Source: Brevundimonas subvibrioides
Lineage (GTDB): Bacteria > Pseudomonadota > Alphaproteobacteria > Caulobacterales > Caulobacteraceae
NCBI GenBank assembly: GCA_002280475.1
Contig: NCEB01000004.1
Coordinates: forward strand, 40,647-104,646
DNA length: 64,000 nt
Direction: 5' to 3'
This document shows positions 54,989 to 64,000 of this stretch, piece by piece. The notes under the pieces are model-generated. The model was not told the DNA's origin, did not search any database, and saw nothing but the letters and a program-made list of their open reading frames with translations. Numbering within the stretch: position 1 is the stretch's first letter; each line of letters starts with the position of its first letter. The position numbers and the translations under genes are program-made.

Positions 54989-56448
54989 GAGACCCCGACG
55001 CGCGAATAGACTTCGGCCAGGCGCGCGCGATAGGCCTCGACCGAGAACTTCGCCGCCTGGATCCGGCCGCGCCGCTCCAAGTCCTCGCGCAGCGCGTCGT
55101 CGGCGTCCAGCGCCTGCAGCCCGCGTGTCAGGGCCGGGACGTCGTAGGGGTCGACGCTGATCGCGGCGTCGCCCGCGACCTCGGGCAGGGACCCTCCGGT
55201 CGAGGTCAGGACCGCGGTGCCCAGCGCCATGGACTCGAGCACGGGCAGGCCGAACCCTTCGTAGAGCGAAGGGAACAGGGTCGCCTTCGCCCCCCGGATC
55301 AGGCTGATCAGCATGGAGAAGGGCAGGTATTCATAGCGCCGGATGCGCTCGGCGCTGGGGCCCTTGTCGGCGATGACCTGGTTCATCAGGGCCGTCTCGG
55401 GTTCGTCCAGCCAGGCCCGGCCGCCCACGACGACCAGAGGCGTCAGGCAGCCCGACGCCAGATAGGCCTCGACCACGCGACCCAGGTTCTTCTTGGGCTC
55501 GATCGCGCCAAAATGCAGGAAATAGTCCTTCCAGCCCAGGTCGAACACGCCCTGAAGCTCCCGCGTGACATCGGCCTCTGACCGGTTGGTCAGGGCGGCC
55601 GGCAGGTGGACGGCCTGATAGGTGTTGGTCACCCTGTCCTCGGACACGCCCAGCATCCGGATCACGTCCTGCCGCGTGGTCTCGGACACCACGGCGATGT
55701 GGTCGGCGCGCCGCGCGATGGCCCGGCACAGGGCGAAATAGGCCGGCTTGTCATCCAGGGTGGTGTGCGGCAGCCGCAGCGGGATCAGATCATGGATCGT
55801 ATAGACGTTGGGCACGCCCCGCGCATGCAGCGGCAGGGTCGCGGTCCAGTGCATCAGGTCCGGCTTCCCGGCTCCCCCGTCGGTGTCGAAATCGACCGGC
55901 GTCTCCTTGCGATAGGCCGAGAACGAGCGGTTGGCCCGGTAGTACAGGTCGTGCGCGGCCCAGAACGACGCCGCGTCCGGCCGCCCGCCGGCCCTTGTCG
56001 GCCAGAAGACCTCACCGCTGGGCGTGACCGGCCAGGCGGGGACGCCGGCGCGGCTGGTCAGTGTCTGGACATAGCGCGCGATGCGCTTGTTCTTGCGGGG
56101 CCGTTCGGCGTCGACCAGGGCGGTCTCGTTAAGCAGAGGGCGTTTGGATCGCTTGCGCGGCGGGCCGTACAGGACCTGGGTCTCGAAACCCAGGGCGCGC
56201 ACGGTCGTCAACAGGTTCCGGCCATAGGTGGCGATGCCGGTGCCGCGCGTCATGGCGATGTTGTAGCCGTCGATGCACAGGGTCGGTCGGCGCGGCGCGG
56301 TCGTCGTCAACGGCGCGGCTCGCCCAGTTTCCACGACATCCGGCGACCTATCCAACTTCAGCCTTCGACGCGGTTGTTCCGAGCGTCCGGCGACGCACTG
56401 GGGCGGCCGGTCGGTTGGCGGCGTAGACCCTTGCCCCATGGGGGTCAA
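54985..56448 (-). CDS. Glycosyltransferase family 4
   Basis: 487 residues if started at ATG 56448; 56439 is also possible. The conserved part begins at TLCIDGYNIAMTRGTGIATYG near residue 56, so the first ~55 residues are a low-complexity, Pro/Arg-rich leader of doubtful status. Later motifs are YTIHDLIPLRLPHTTLDDK, FLHFGAIEPKKNLGRVVE and FPSLYEGFGLPVLESMALG (EX7E). It is related to its downstream neighbour (similar HDLIP and IExxKN motifs), with which it overlaps by 4 bp. Role: exopolysaccharide chain assembly. Confidence 0.85.
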   Translation of the reverse strand: MTPMGQGSTPPTDRPPQCVAGRSEQPRRRLKLDRSPDVVETGRAAPLTTTAPRRPTLCIDGYNIAMTRGTGIATYGRNLLTTVRALGFETQVLYGPPRKRSKRPLLNETALVDAERPRKNKRIARYVQTLTSRAGVPAWPVTPSGEVFWPTRAGGRPDAASFWAAHDLYYRANRSFSAYRKETPVDFDTDGGAGKPDLMHWTATLPLHARGVPNVYTIHDLIPLRLPHTTLDDKPAYFALCRAIARRADHIAVVSETTRQDVIRMLGVSEDRVTNTYQAVHLPAALTNRSEADVTRELQGVFDLGWKDYFLHFGAIEPKKNLGRVVEAYLASGCLTPLVVVGGRAWLDEPETALMNQVIADKGPSAERIRRYEYLPFSMLISLIRGAKATLFPSLYEGFGLPVLESMALGTAVLTSTGGSLPEVAGDAAISVDPYDVPALTRGLQALDADDALREDLERRGRIQAAKFSVEAYRARLAEVYSRVGVS

Positions 56449-56466
56449 CCGCGTGGACCCCGTCCG

Positions 56467-57471
<1,005 letters not shown>

Positions 57472-57640
57472 GGTGACGGGTCTTTCGCGGGCAGTGCGGC
57501 GGTGTAGACCCTCCTTGGCGGGTTCCACAATCCAGGCGGCTGTTACCGAAGTTCAGCCTCCCAAGGTCAACCTTTGCCGCAGAAGGGCGTTAAGAGGTCG
57601 GGCGTCGATCACCAAGCGACAACATCAGCATCGAGAGACC

Positions 57641-58408
57641 ATGCCGCCATCCGCCGGGACCCTGACACGCACCCTGCCGCCGCCGCCCGTCGCGTTCGAC
57701 GGTCCTCTGGCCCTGTTCCTCGACATGGACGGGGTGCTGGCCGCCCTGGCGCCCACGCCCGAGGCGGTGGTCGCCGAGCCTCGCCGCACGGCCGTTCTCG
57801 AGGCGCTCGACCGGACGCTCGGCGGACGCATGGCCATCATCAGTGGCCGAACGATCGCTGAGATCGATCGCATCGCCGGGGGCGCGGCGCGATCGGCGTC
57901 AGGTGTGCACGGGCTGGAGCGCCGTCGCCGTGACGGCAGCCTGGACCGCGCGGAGGCCAGTCCCCGCGTGGCGGACGCCGTGGCCGCGTTTCGCGACTTC
58001 GCCGCCGCCCATTCCGGCGTGATCGTCGAGGACAAGGGTGTGTCAGCCGGTCTCCACTATCGTCAGGCCCCCGAAGCGGGGACCCAGGCTCGCGCCTTGG
58101 CCGAAGGTCTCGCGACCGACACGGGGCTGGTGCTGCAACCCGGCCATATGGTGCTGGAACTCAAGACACCCGGCGCTGACAAGGGGCGGGCCCTGTCCGC
58201 CTTCATGGCTGAAACCCCTTTCGCCGGGGCCCTGCCGGTCATGGCGGGCGATGACCTGACCGACGAGGCAGGCTTTAGCGCCGCCGAGGCGCTGGGCGGG
58301 TTCGGCGTTCTGGTCGGGCCCGGGCGAGAGACCGCGGCCCGCTACGGCCTGCCCGACGTGCCAGCGGTGCTGGACTGGCTGGAAGCCGTGGTGGAGGCCC
58401 GGGCATGA
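57641..58408 (+). CDS. otsB: Trehalose-6-phosphate phosphatase
   Basis: 255 residues from ATG 57641. HAD motif I is LFLDMDGVLA (Asp28, Asp30), motif II is in MAIISGRTIAEID, Lys of motif III is in LKTPGADKGRAL and motif IV is MAGDDLTDEAGF. The cap-domain segments GVHGLERR and EDKGVSAGLHYR fit OtsB. It removes phosphate from trehalose-6-phosphate. It is the first gene of an otsB-GH15-otsA unit; the stop overlaps the next start (ATGA). Confidence 0.94.
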   Translation: MPPSAGTLTRTLPPPPVAFDGPLALFLDMDGVLAALAPTPEAVVAEPRRTAVLEALDRTLGGRMAIISGRTIAEIDRIAGGAARSASGVHGLERRRRDGSLDRAEASPRVADAVAAFRDFAAAHSGVIVEDKGVSAGLHYRQAPEAGTQARALAEGLATDTGLVLQPGHMVLELKTPGADKGRALSAFMAETPFAGALPVMAGDDLTDEAGFSAAEALGGFGVLVGPGRETAARYGLPDVPAVLDWLEAVVEARA

Positions 58409-60207
58409 CCGGCGCGACGCCCGCCCGGCCGGGCCTCGACCTCGCCCCCATCGGCAACTGCGCCATCTCGGCCCTGATCGACCGGGCGGGGCGCTACGTC
58501 TGGGCCTGCGCGCCTCGCGTGGACGGTGATCCGGTCTTCTCCGCGCTGATGGACGGAGACGCGCCCGATCACGGCTTCTGGTCGATCGAACTGGATGGGT
58601 TGGCCTCCACCTCTCAGTCCTATGTCCGCAACACGCCGGTGCTGCGCACCGTTCTGACGGACGACGAGGGGGCCTCGCTCGAGATTCTCGATTTCGCGCC
58701 GCGCCACAAGAAGCACTCCCGCACCTATCGGCCCCTGGCCTTCGCGCGGATCGTGAGGCCGCTTCAGGGCTCGCCACGGATCCGTATGCGGCTGCGTCCT
58801 TCCGCCGACTGGGGCGCGCGCAAGGCAGACTGCACCTCGGGCTCCAACCACATCCGCTATCAGTGCACGGACATCACCCTGCGGCTGACGACCGATTGTC
58901 CAGTCTCGCATGTGCTCGAAGAGCGCGTCTTCCGGCTGGAGCGGCCGCTGGCCTTCTTCCTGGGGCCCGACGAAGGTTACGACCAGGAGGTCGGAGCCGG
59001 TGTTTCGGCCACCCTGGACCGCACCGTGGCCTATTGGACCGACTGGATCCGCACGCTCTACATCCCCCTGGATTATCAGGAGGCGGTGATCCGGGCGGCG
59101 ATCACCCTGAAGCTGTGCGTCTACGAAGAGACCGGAGCCATCGTCGCGGCCCTGACCACCTCGGTGCCCGAGTTTCCGGAGAGCGGCCGCAACTGGGATT
59201 ATCGCTACTGCTGGATCCGCGACGCCTACTACACCGTCCGGGCCCTGAACCGTCTGGGCTCGGTCGATATCCTGGAGAACTACCTCGGCTATCTCCGGAA
59301 CCTGGTCGATGCCTCGGCGGGCGGCCATGTCCAGCCGGTCTATGGCGTCGGGCTGGAGGAGGATATCGACGAGCGCATCGTGACCTCGGTCGAGGGCTAT
59401 CGCGGCATGAAGCCGGTGCGCGTCGGCAATCAGGCGCGCGAGCACCTGCAGCACGACGTCTACGGACAGATCGTCCTGCCCCTGGTCCAGAGCTTCTACG
59501 ATCAGCGCCTGCTGCGCCCGGGCTCGCTCGATGATTTTCACCACCTGGAGAAGGTCGGCGATCGCGCCTTCGCCTTGCACGACCAGGTCGACGCGGGCCT
59601 GTGGGAGTTCCGGACGATCGCGCGTGTGCATACCTATTCGTCGGTCATGTGCTGGGCCGCCTGCGACCGTCTGGCCAAGGCCGCCGACCACCTCGGCCTG
59701 CCGGAGCGGGGCCGGGTGTGGGCCGAGCGCGCGACGACAATCCGGACTCGGATCGAGGCGGAAGCCTTCCTGCCCGACGAGGGCCGCTTCGCCGCCAGCT
59801 ATGGCGGGCGCGAGCTGGATGCCTCGCTGCTGCAACTGGTCGACCTGGGCTTCCTCGACCCGATGGACCCGCGCCAGGTCGCGACCTTCGACGCCATTGA
59901 ACGGGATCTGAAGAAGGGGTCCTATCTGTTCCGTTATGTCGAGCCGGATGACTTCGGCGAGCCCGAGACCGCCTTCAACTTCTGCACCTTCTGGTTCATC
60001 GAGGCCCTGCACCAGAACGGCCGTGACGAGGAAGCCCGAGAGATCTTTGAGCAGATGCTCAGTCGTCGGACCCACGCGGGCCTGCTCAGCGAGGATATCC
60101 GCGTCGAGGACAACGAACTGTGGGGCAACTATCCCCAGACCTATTCTCTGGTCGGCATCATCAACTGCGCCGTCCTGCTCAGCCGGTCGTGGACCGATGT
60201 CCGGTAG
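58405..60207 (+). CDS. Glycoside hydrolase family 15 protein (glucoamylase/trehalase-like)
   Basis: 600 residues. The N-terminal beta-sandwich starts APIGNCAISALIDRAGRYVWACAPRVDGDPVF. The (alpha/alpha)6 barrel has the GH15 signatures SGRNWDYRYCWIRDAYYTV and the late IRVEDNELWGNYPQTYSLVG, each with a likely catalytic Glu or Asp. Bacterial GH15 proteins of this type include glucoamylases and trehalases. Between otsB and otsA it may trim or recycle trehalose or glucan; the true substrate is open. No signal peptide is seen, so it is cytoplasmic. Confidence 0.9.
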   Translation: MTGATPARPGLDLAPIGNCAISALIDRAGRYVWACAPRVDGDPVFSALMDGDAPDHGFWSIELDGLASTSQSYVRNTPVLRTVLTDDEGASLEILDFAPRHKKHSRTYRPLAFARIVRPLQGSPRIRMRLRPSADWGARKADCTSGSNHIRYQCTDITLRLTTDCPVSHVLEERVFRLERPLAFFLGPDEGYDQEVGAGVSATLDRTVAYWTDWIRTLYIPLDYQEAVIRAAITLKLCVYEETGAIVAALTTSVPEFPESGRNWDYRYCWIRDAYYTVRALNRLGSVDILENYLGYLRNLVDASAGGHVQPVYGVGLEEDIDERIVTSVEGYRGMKPVRVGNQAREHLQHDVYGQIVLPLVQSFYDQRLLRPGSLDDFHHLEKVGDRAFALHDQVDAGLWEFRTIARVHTYSSVMCWAACDRLAKAADHLGLPERGRVWAERATTIRTRIEAEAFLPDEGRFAASYGGRELDASLLQLVDLGFLDPMDPRQVATFDAIERDLKKGSYLFRYVEPDDFGEPETAFNFCTFWFIEALHQNGRDEEAREIFEQMLSRRTHAGLLSEDIRVEDNELWGNYPQTYSLVGIINCAVLLSRSWTDVR

Positions 60208-60273
60208 GGCCTCGAGACGCGATCACGAGATTGCGATGCAGCCGACCGCCAGCTTGGCCGTTAGGGGCGCGTC

Positions 60274-61692
60274 ATGACCCGCCTGATCGTCGTCTCCAAC
60301 CGCGTTTCCGCCCCTGTCGACCCCGCCGCTGGCTCCGCCGGAGGCCTCGCCATGGCCCTGTCGGCCGCCCTGCGAAAATACGAAGGCCTGTGGTTCGGCT
60401 GGTCCGGCGAGACGATCGAGCATTTCACCGGCGAGCTGAAGACCGAGGACCGCGCCGGGGTCGAGGTGGCGCTGGTCGATCTCGAGGCGCAGGACGTCGA
60501 GGAATATTACAACGGCTATGCCAACAAGACCTTGTGGCCGCTGTTCCATCATCGGGTGGACCTGACGGCCTATGAGCGGTCCTATGGTGAAGGGTATGAG
60601 CGGGTGAACCGGCGCTTCGCCGAAACCCTGGCCCCCCTGATCCAGCCCGATGACATCATCTGGGTCCACGACTATCATCTGATCCCCCTGGCGCGGGACC
60701 TCCGGCGTCTGGGGATCACCAACCGGATCGGCTTTTTCCTGCACACGCCCTGGCCGGCGCGGCAGCTGCTGGTCACCCTGCCGCATCACCGACGGCTGGT
60801 CGAAAGCCTGTTCGCCTATGATCTGATCGGCTTCCAGACCCAGGAGTGGCTGGACCTGTTCCGCGACTACGTCATCTCAGAGGCGCGGGGCGAACTGGCG
60901 GGCTATGGCGGGCTCGAGGCCTTCGGTCGTGAAGTGCGGATCGGGACCTTCCCGATCGGCATCGACGTCGAGGGCTTCATGGAGGCGCGGGACTCGCGGG
61001 AAGGCGTTCGGACCTACGACCGCATGGCGGCCTCGGCGGCTTTCCGCTCGATGATCGTCGGGGTCGATCGGCTGGACTACTCCAAGGGGCTCGAGGAGCG
61101 GATGCTCGGCTATGAGCAGTTCCTGCAGGACCACGCCGAAATCCGCGGCGACGTCTTTCTGGTCCAGGTCACCCCCATCAGTCGCGACGAGGTCGATACC
61201 TATCAGGACATTCGCGCCCGCCTGGACTCGCTCGCCGGACGCATCAACGGCGAGTTCGCCGACATGGACTGGCAACCGATCCGCTATCTGAACCGCAGCT
61301 ATCGCCGGGACCAGCTGGCGGGCATCTATCGCGCGGCGAAAGTCTGTCTGGTCACCCCGCTGCGGGACGGGATGAACCTGGTGGCCAAGGAATACGTCTG
61401 CGCCCAGAACCCCGACGATCCGGGCGTGCTGATCCTGTCGCGCTTCGCGGGGGCGGCCGAACAGATGGGCGAGGCCCTGCTGGTCAATCCGTTCAGCCGC
61501 GAGGAGGTCGCCGACGCCATCCACCGCGCCCTGACGATGCCACTGGATGAGCGCATCCGGAAATGGCAGGCGCTGATGAAGGTCGTTCAGGACACGGACG
61601 TGGGCCTGTGGCGCGACGCCTATGTCGGAGCCCTGAAGGCGATCCAGCTTTCGGGCGGCGACGACGACGCTGTACCCGCCCGGGCGGCCTGA
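60274..61692 (+). CDS. otsA: Trehalose-6-phosphate synthase
   Basis: 472 residues, GT20. The start is RLIVVSNRVSAPVD with SAGGLAMALS; the conserved VHDYHLIPLARDLRR, GFFLHTPWPA, VDRLDYSKGLEERM and PLRDGMNLVAKEYVCAQ are all present. It joins UDP-glucose (or another NDP-glucose) and glucose-6-phosphate. The stop directly abuts the stop of the convergent GST gene and the two ends form one perfect 20-bp palindrome. Confidence 0.96.
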   Translation: MTRLIVVSNRVSAPVDPAAGSAGGLAMALSAALRKYEGLWFGWSGETIEHFTGELKTEDRAGVEVALVDLEAQDVEEYYNGYANKTLWPLFHHRVDLTAYERSYGEGYERVNRRFAETLAPLIQPDDIIWVHDYHLIPLARDLRRLGITNRIGFFLHTPWPARQLLVTLPHHRRLVESLFAYDLIGFQTQEWLDLFRDYVISEARGELAGYGGLEAFGREVRIGTFPIGIDVEGFMEARDSREGVRTYDRMAASAAFRSMIVGVDRLDYSKGLEERMLGYEQFLQDHAEIRGDVFLVQVTPISRDEVDTYQDIRARLDSLAGRINGEFADMDWQPIRYLNRSYRRDQLAGIYRAAKVCLVTPLRDGMNLVAKEYVCAQNPDDPGVLILSRFAGAAEQMGEALLVNPFSREEVADAIHRALTMPLDERIRKWQALMKVVQDTDVGLWRDAYVGALKAIQLSGGDDDAVPARAA

Positions 61693-61702
61693 TCAGGCCG
61701 CC
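61683..61702. terminator. 20-bp palindrome joining two convergent stop codons
   Basis: GGCGGCCTGATCAGGCCGCC is a perfect palindrome. Its centre TGA|TCA is the otsA stop on the plus strand and the GST stop on the minus strand. Both genes therefore end inside the element with no spacer. It may act as a bidirectional transcription stop, although no T-runs follow. Confidence 0.6.
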
Positions 61703-62301
61703 TGTTCCAGACCGGTCGCGTTGTCCCGCGCCGCCGCCCTGCCGCTGGAGGGCCGCGCCGCCAGCCGATCGAGGTAGCGGTCGAACAAGGGACTGTCGGG
61801 CAGCATCGGCCGGACCCAGGTCAGGGTCGAACCGACCATCACATCGGCGACCGTGAACCGGTCGCCCATCAGGAACGGCCCGCTCCACAGCGCATCCATC
61901 AACCGATCCATCGCCGCCTCGTACCGGGCGACGGCGAAGGCGTCGCTCGCTCCCCCCATCCGGGTGAACAGGGCCGGCTCCAGTTCGCCCGCCGCCCAGG
62001 TCAACCAGGTCAGAAGGGCGCCCCGATCCGGCGATCCGACGGGTGCGCCGACGCCCGCTTTGGGGTGCAGGTCCGTCAGATACAGTGCCACCGCCGCCGA
62101 TTCCGTGATCAGGGCGCCGTCATGGATAAGGGCAGGCACCTTGCCGTCGGGGTGCGGGTTCCGGGGATCGCCCTCTCCGACCCTCTGGCCATTGCGATGC
62201 GCGATCTCGCAATAGACGACCTCGACGTCGGCCCCAAGTTCCTCGATCAGCCAGAGGATGCGGGATGAACGGGTTTGGGGAGCATGGAACAGCGTGAGCA
62301 T
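61693..62301 (-). CDS. Glutathione S-transferase family protein
   Basis: 202 residues. Thioredoxin-like N-domain with the start LTLFHAPQTRSSRILWLIEEL, a cis-Pro in GKVPALI and the glutathione-binding ITESAAVALYL; helical C-domain with FLMGDRFTVADVMVGS. It conjugates or reduces electrophiles with glutathione; substrate unknown. It is divergent from the YafY-type regulator (192 bp apart), which may control it. Confidence 0.9.
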   Translation of the reverse strand: MLTLFHAPQTRSSRILWLIEELGADVEVVYCEIAHRNGQRVGEGDPRNPHPDGKVPALIHDGALITESAAVALYLTDLHPKAGVGAPVGSPDRGALLTWLTWAAGELEPALFTRMGGASDAFAVARYEAAMDRLMDALWSGPFLMGDRFTVADVMVGSTLTWVRPMLPDSPLFDRYLDRLAARPSSGRAAARDNATGLEQAA

Positions 62302-62444
62302 GACGGGATCTCCATCTTCGCGAGGTCCGGAAGTGGCGTTCCGGTGTCGATGGATTGACTACCGCCACCCTGCTGCCAGCATGCTGTCAGCAGCGTCGCC
62401 GTAAGGTCGGTTCGTCGGCTCGACGGGCCTCAGCGAGGAGAATC

Positions 62445-62484
62445 GCGCTCAAGCAGCGAGGGACCGCGTCCCAAGCGCTAGCGC
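62445..62484 (-). repeat. 40-nt hairpin repeat, copy I (reverse orientation)
   Basis: The only full copy in the opposite orientation. Read on the minus strand the inner arms are GGGAC/GTCCC around GCG, again fully paired with a changed sequence. It lies nine bases upstream of the start of the YafY-type regulator. Confidence 0.85.
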
Positions 62485-62493
62485 CACCAAAAG

Positions 62494-63189
62494 ATGCGCA
62501 AAGCCGACCGCCTGTTCCAGATCGTCCAGCTGCTTCGCCGCAGCTCTCGACCGGTCACGGCCGAAGCCATGGCGGCCGAGCTGGAGACATCGAAACGCAG
62601 CGTCTATCGCGACATCGCCGCCCTGATGGGCCAGCGCGTGCCGATCCGGGGCGAGGCGGGCGTCGGCTATGTGCTCGACACCGGCTTCGACATGCCGCCC
62701 CTGATGCTGACGTCGGACGAGATCGAGGCGGCGGTGCTGGGGGCCCAATGGGTGGCGGGCCGGGGAGATCCGGCGCTCGCCCGCGCCGCCCGCGACCTGA
62801 TCGCCAAGATCGCCGCGACCGTGCCCGAGCGGCTCCGACCCATGGTGCTGGAGCCCGCCGTCTCTACGCCGAGCTGGAACGTGCTGCCGGAAGCCATCGA
62901 CATGGCCGCCGTCCGCCACGCCATCCACGGCGCTCGCAAGGTCGCGCTGCACTATCGCGACGAGAAGGAGGCCGAGAGCCGCCGCACCGTGTGGCCCTTC
63001 CAGATCGCCTATCGCGACACGACGCGCATCGTCCTGGCCTGGTGCGAGATGCGGGACGACTTCCGCATGTTCCGCACCGACCGCGTCCTGGATGCGACGG
63101 TGCTGGAGGACCGCTACCCCGCCCGCCCGGCGCCGCTCAGGGCGAGATGGCGCGCGGAAATGACCGCCCGCTACGGCGATGCGCACTGA
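62494..63189 (+). CDS. YafY family transcriptional regulator (HTH-11/WYL)
   Basis: 231 residues. Winged helix-turn-helix at residues 1-60 (ADRLFQIVQLLRRSSRPVTA, SKRSVYRDIAALMGQ), then a WYL domain from about 135 (ALHYRDEKEAESRRTVWPFQIAYRDTTRIVLAWCEMRDDFRMFRTDRV) where the usual Trp-Tyr-Leu appears as VLAWCEMR. Such regulators sense small ligands or nucleic acid ends. It is divergent from the GST gene, its most likely target. Confidence 0.92.
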   Translation: MRKADRLFQIVQLLRRSSRPVTAEAMAAELETSKRSVYRDIAALMGQRVPIRGEAGVGYVLDTGFDMPPLMLTSDEIEAAVLGAQWVAGRGDPALARAARDLIAKIAATVPERLRPMVLEPAVSTPSWNVLPEAIDMAAVRHAIHGARKVALHYRDEKEAESRRTVWPFQIAYRDTTRIVLAWCEMRDDFRMFRTDRVLDATVLEDRYPARPAPLRARWRAEMTARYGDAH

Positions 63190-63196
63190 CTGAAGA

Positions 63197-63232
63197 TCAG
63201 AAGATCTCGAACAGCCCCGCGGCCCCGCCCTG
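63197..63232 (-). pseudogene. Remnant of a second thiolase 3' end
   Basis: On the minus strand this short stretch reads [11 protein letters not shown] and a TGA stop, the same ending as the thiolase 80 bp away ([11 protein letters not shown]). It has no upstream coding part; the bases in between hold a GAAACGC/GCGTTTC hairpin (63232-63248). It looks like a leftover of a tandem duplication or a recombined gene end. Confidence 0.55.
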
Positions 63233-63287
63233 AAACGCTTCGCGTTTCGGTTCGAATTCCAGCGTGGTCGCGGCTTTCGGGCTGTTC

Positions 63288-64000
<713 letters not shown>

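Noticed and set aside
63249..63260. GGTTCGAATTCC, similar to a tRNA T-loop
   Set aside because: No acceptor, D or anticodon stems fit around it; it belongs to the spacer between the thiolase end and its remnant.

Overview
The window looks like a chromosomal segment of a high-GC alphaproteobacterium of the order Caulobacterales, most likely Brevundimonas or a close relative. The strongest indicator is divL (16396-18717), a histidine-kinase-like cell-cycle regulator with Tyr in place of the phospho-accepting His. Supporting signs are an F1-only atpHAGDC operon without F0 genes, a RegB/RegA redox pair, sqdB, an intracellular PHA depolymerase and the nadD-rsfS-rlmH-envC-ctpA cluster. There are no rRNA or tRNA genes, CRISPR arrays, insertion sequences or prophage genes. 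Almost all of the DNA is densely packed housekeeping sequence.

Layout. 1-2400: secreted hypothetical protein, glutamine cyclotransferase, TerC-like membrane protein. 2645-7422: F1 ATP synthase operon, in which atpA and atpG are each broken by an internal deletion of roughly 100 bp. 7456-8226: YnfA and an SMR (Gdx-type) pump. 8272-16193 (minus): rppH, divergent polysaccharide deacetylase, ctpA, an EnvC-like factor, rlmH, rsfS, nadD, obgE. 16396-19658: divL and a HAD hydrolase. 19663-23065 (minus): a disordered protein, a deoxyhypusine-synthase-like enzyme, a TM2 protein and ornithine decarboxylase (polyamines). 23299-24811: an AT-richer two-gene accessory pair. 24927-28663: phnCDE plus pstS. 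28664-35533: methyltransferase, glycosyltransferases, a zinc-peptidase-like protein, HMG-CoA lyase, ArnT-like and DPM1-like transferases. 35569-39482: fmt, truA, PBP1A. 39486-44350: YgjP-like peptidase, phaZ, Sco1, regB/regA. 44427-51514: sqdB, SDR, YggT, 3-hydroxybutyryl-CoA dehydrogenase, membrane proteins, hisS. 51515-51866: non-coding stretch with a strong terminator, a possible small RNA and repeats. 51867-57471 (minus): capsule or exopolysaccharide genes (Wza-like, two GT4, kdsD). 57641-61692: trehalose genes otsB, GH15, otsA. 61693-64000: GST, YafY-type regulator and a broken thiolase.

Most unusual signals. (1) A family of about nine 40-nt intergenic repeats whose central hairpin is kept by compensatory changes; one copy has been captured as the C-terminus of nadD. 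(2) TAGGCAG heptamer arrays placed as inverted pairs at two loci. (3) Two long inverted-repeat elements, at 13375-13573 and 14987-15142. (4) A hairpin with an ACGG loop directly before the ribosome binding site of the SMR pump, like half of a guanidine-II riboswitch. (5) The 23.3-24.8 kb gene pair of unknown function. (6) Three genes (atpA, atpG, thiolase) disrupted by frame-breaking changes, which for the ATP synthase point strongly to assembly error.
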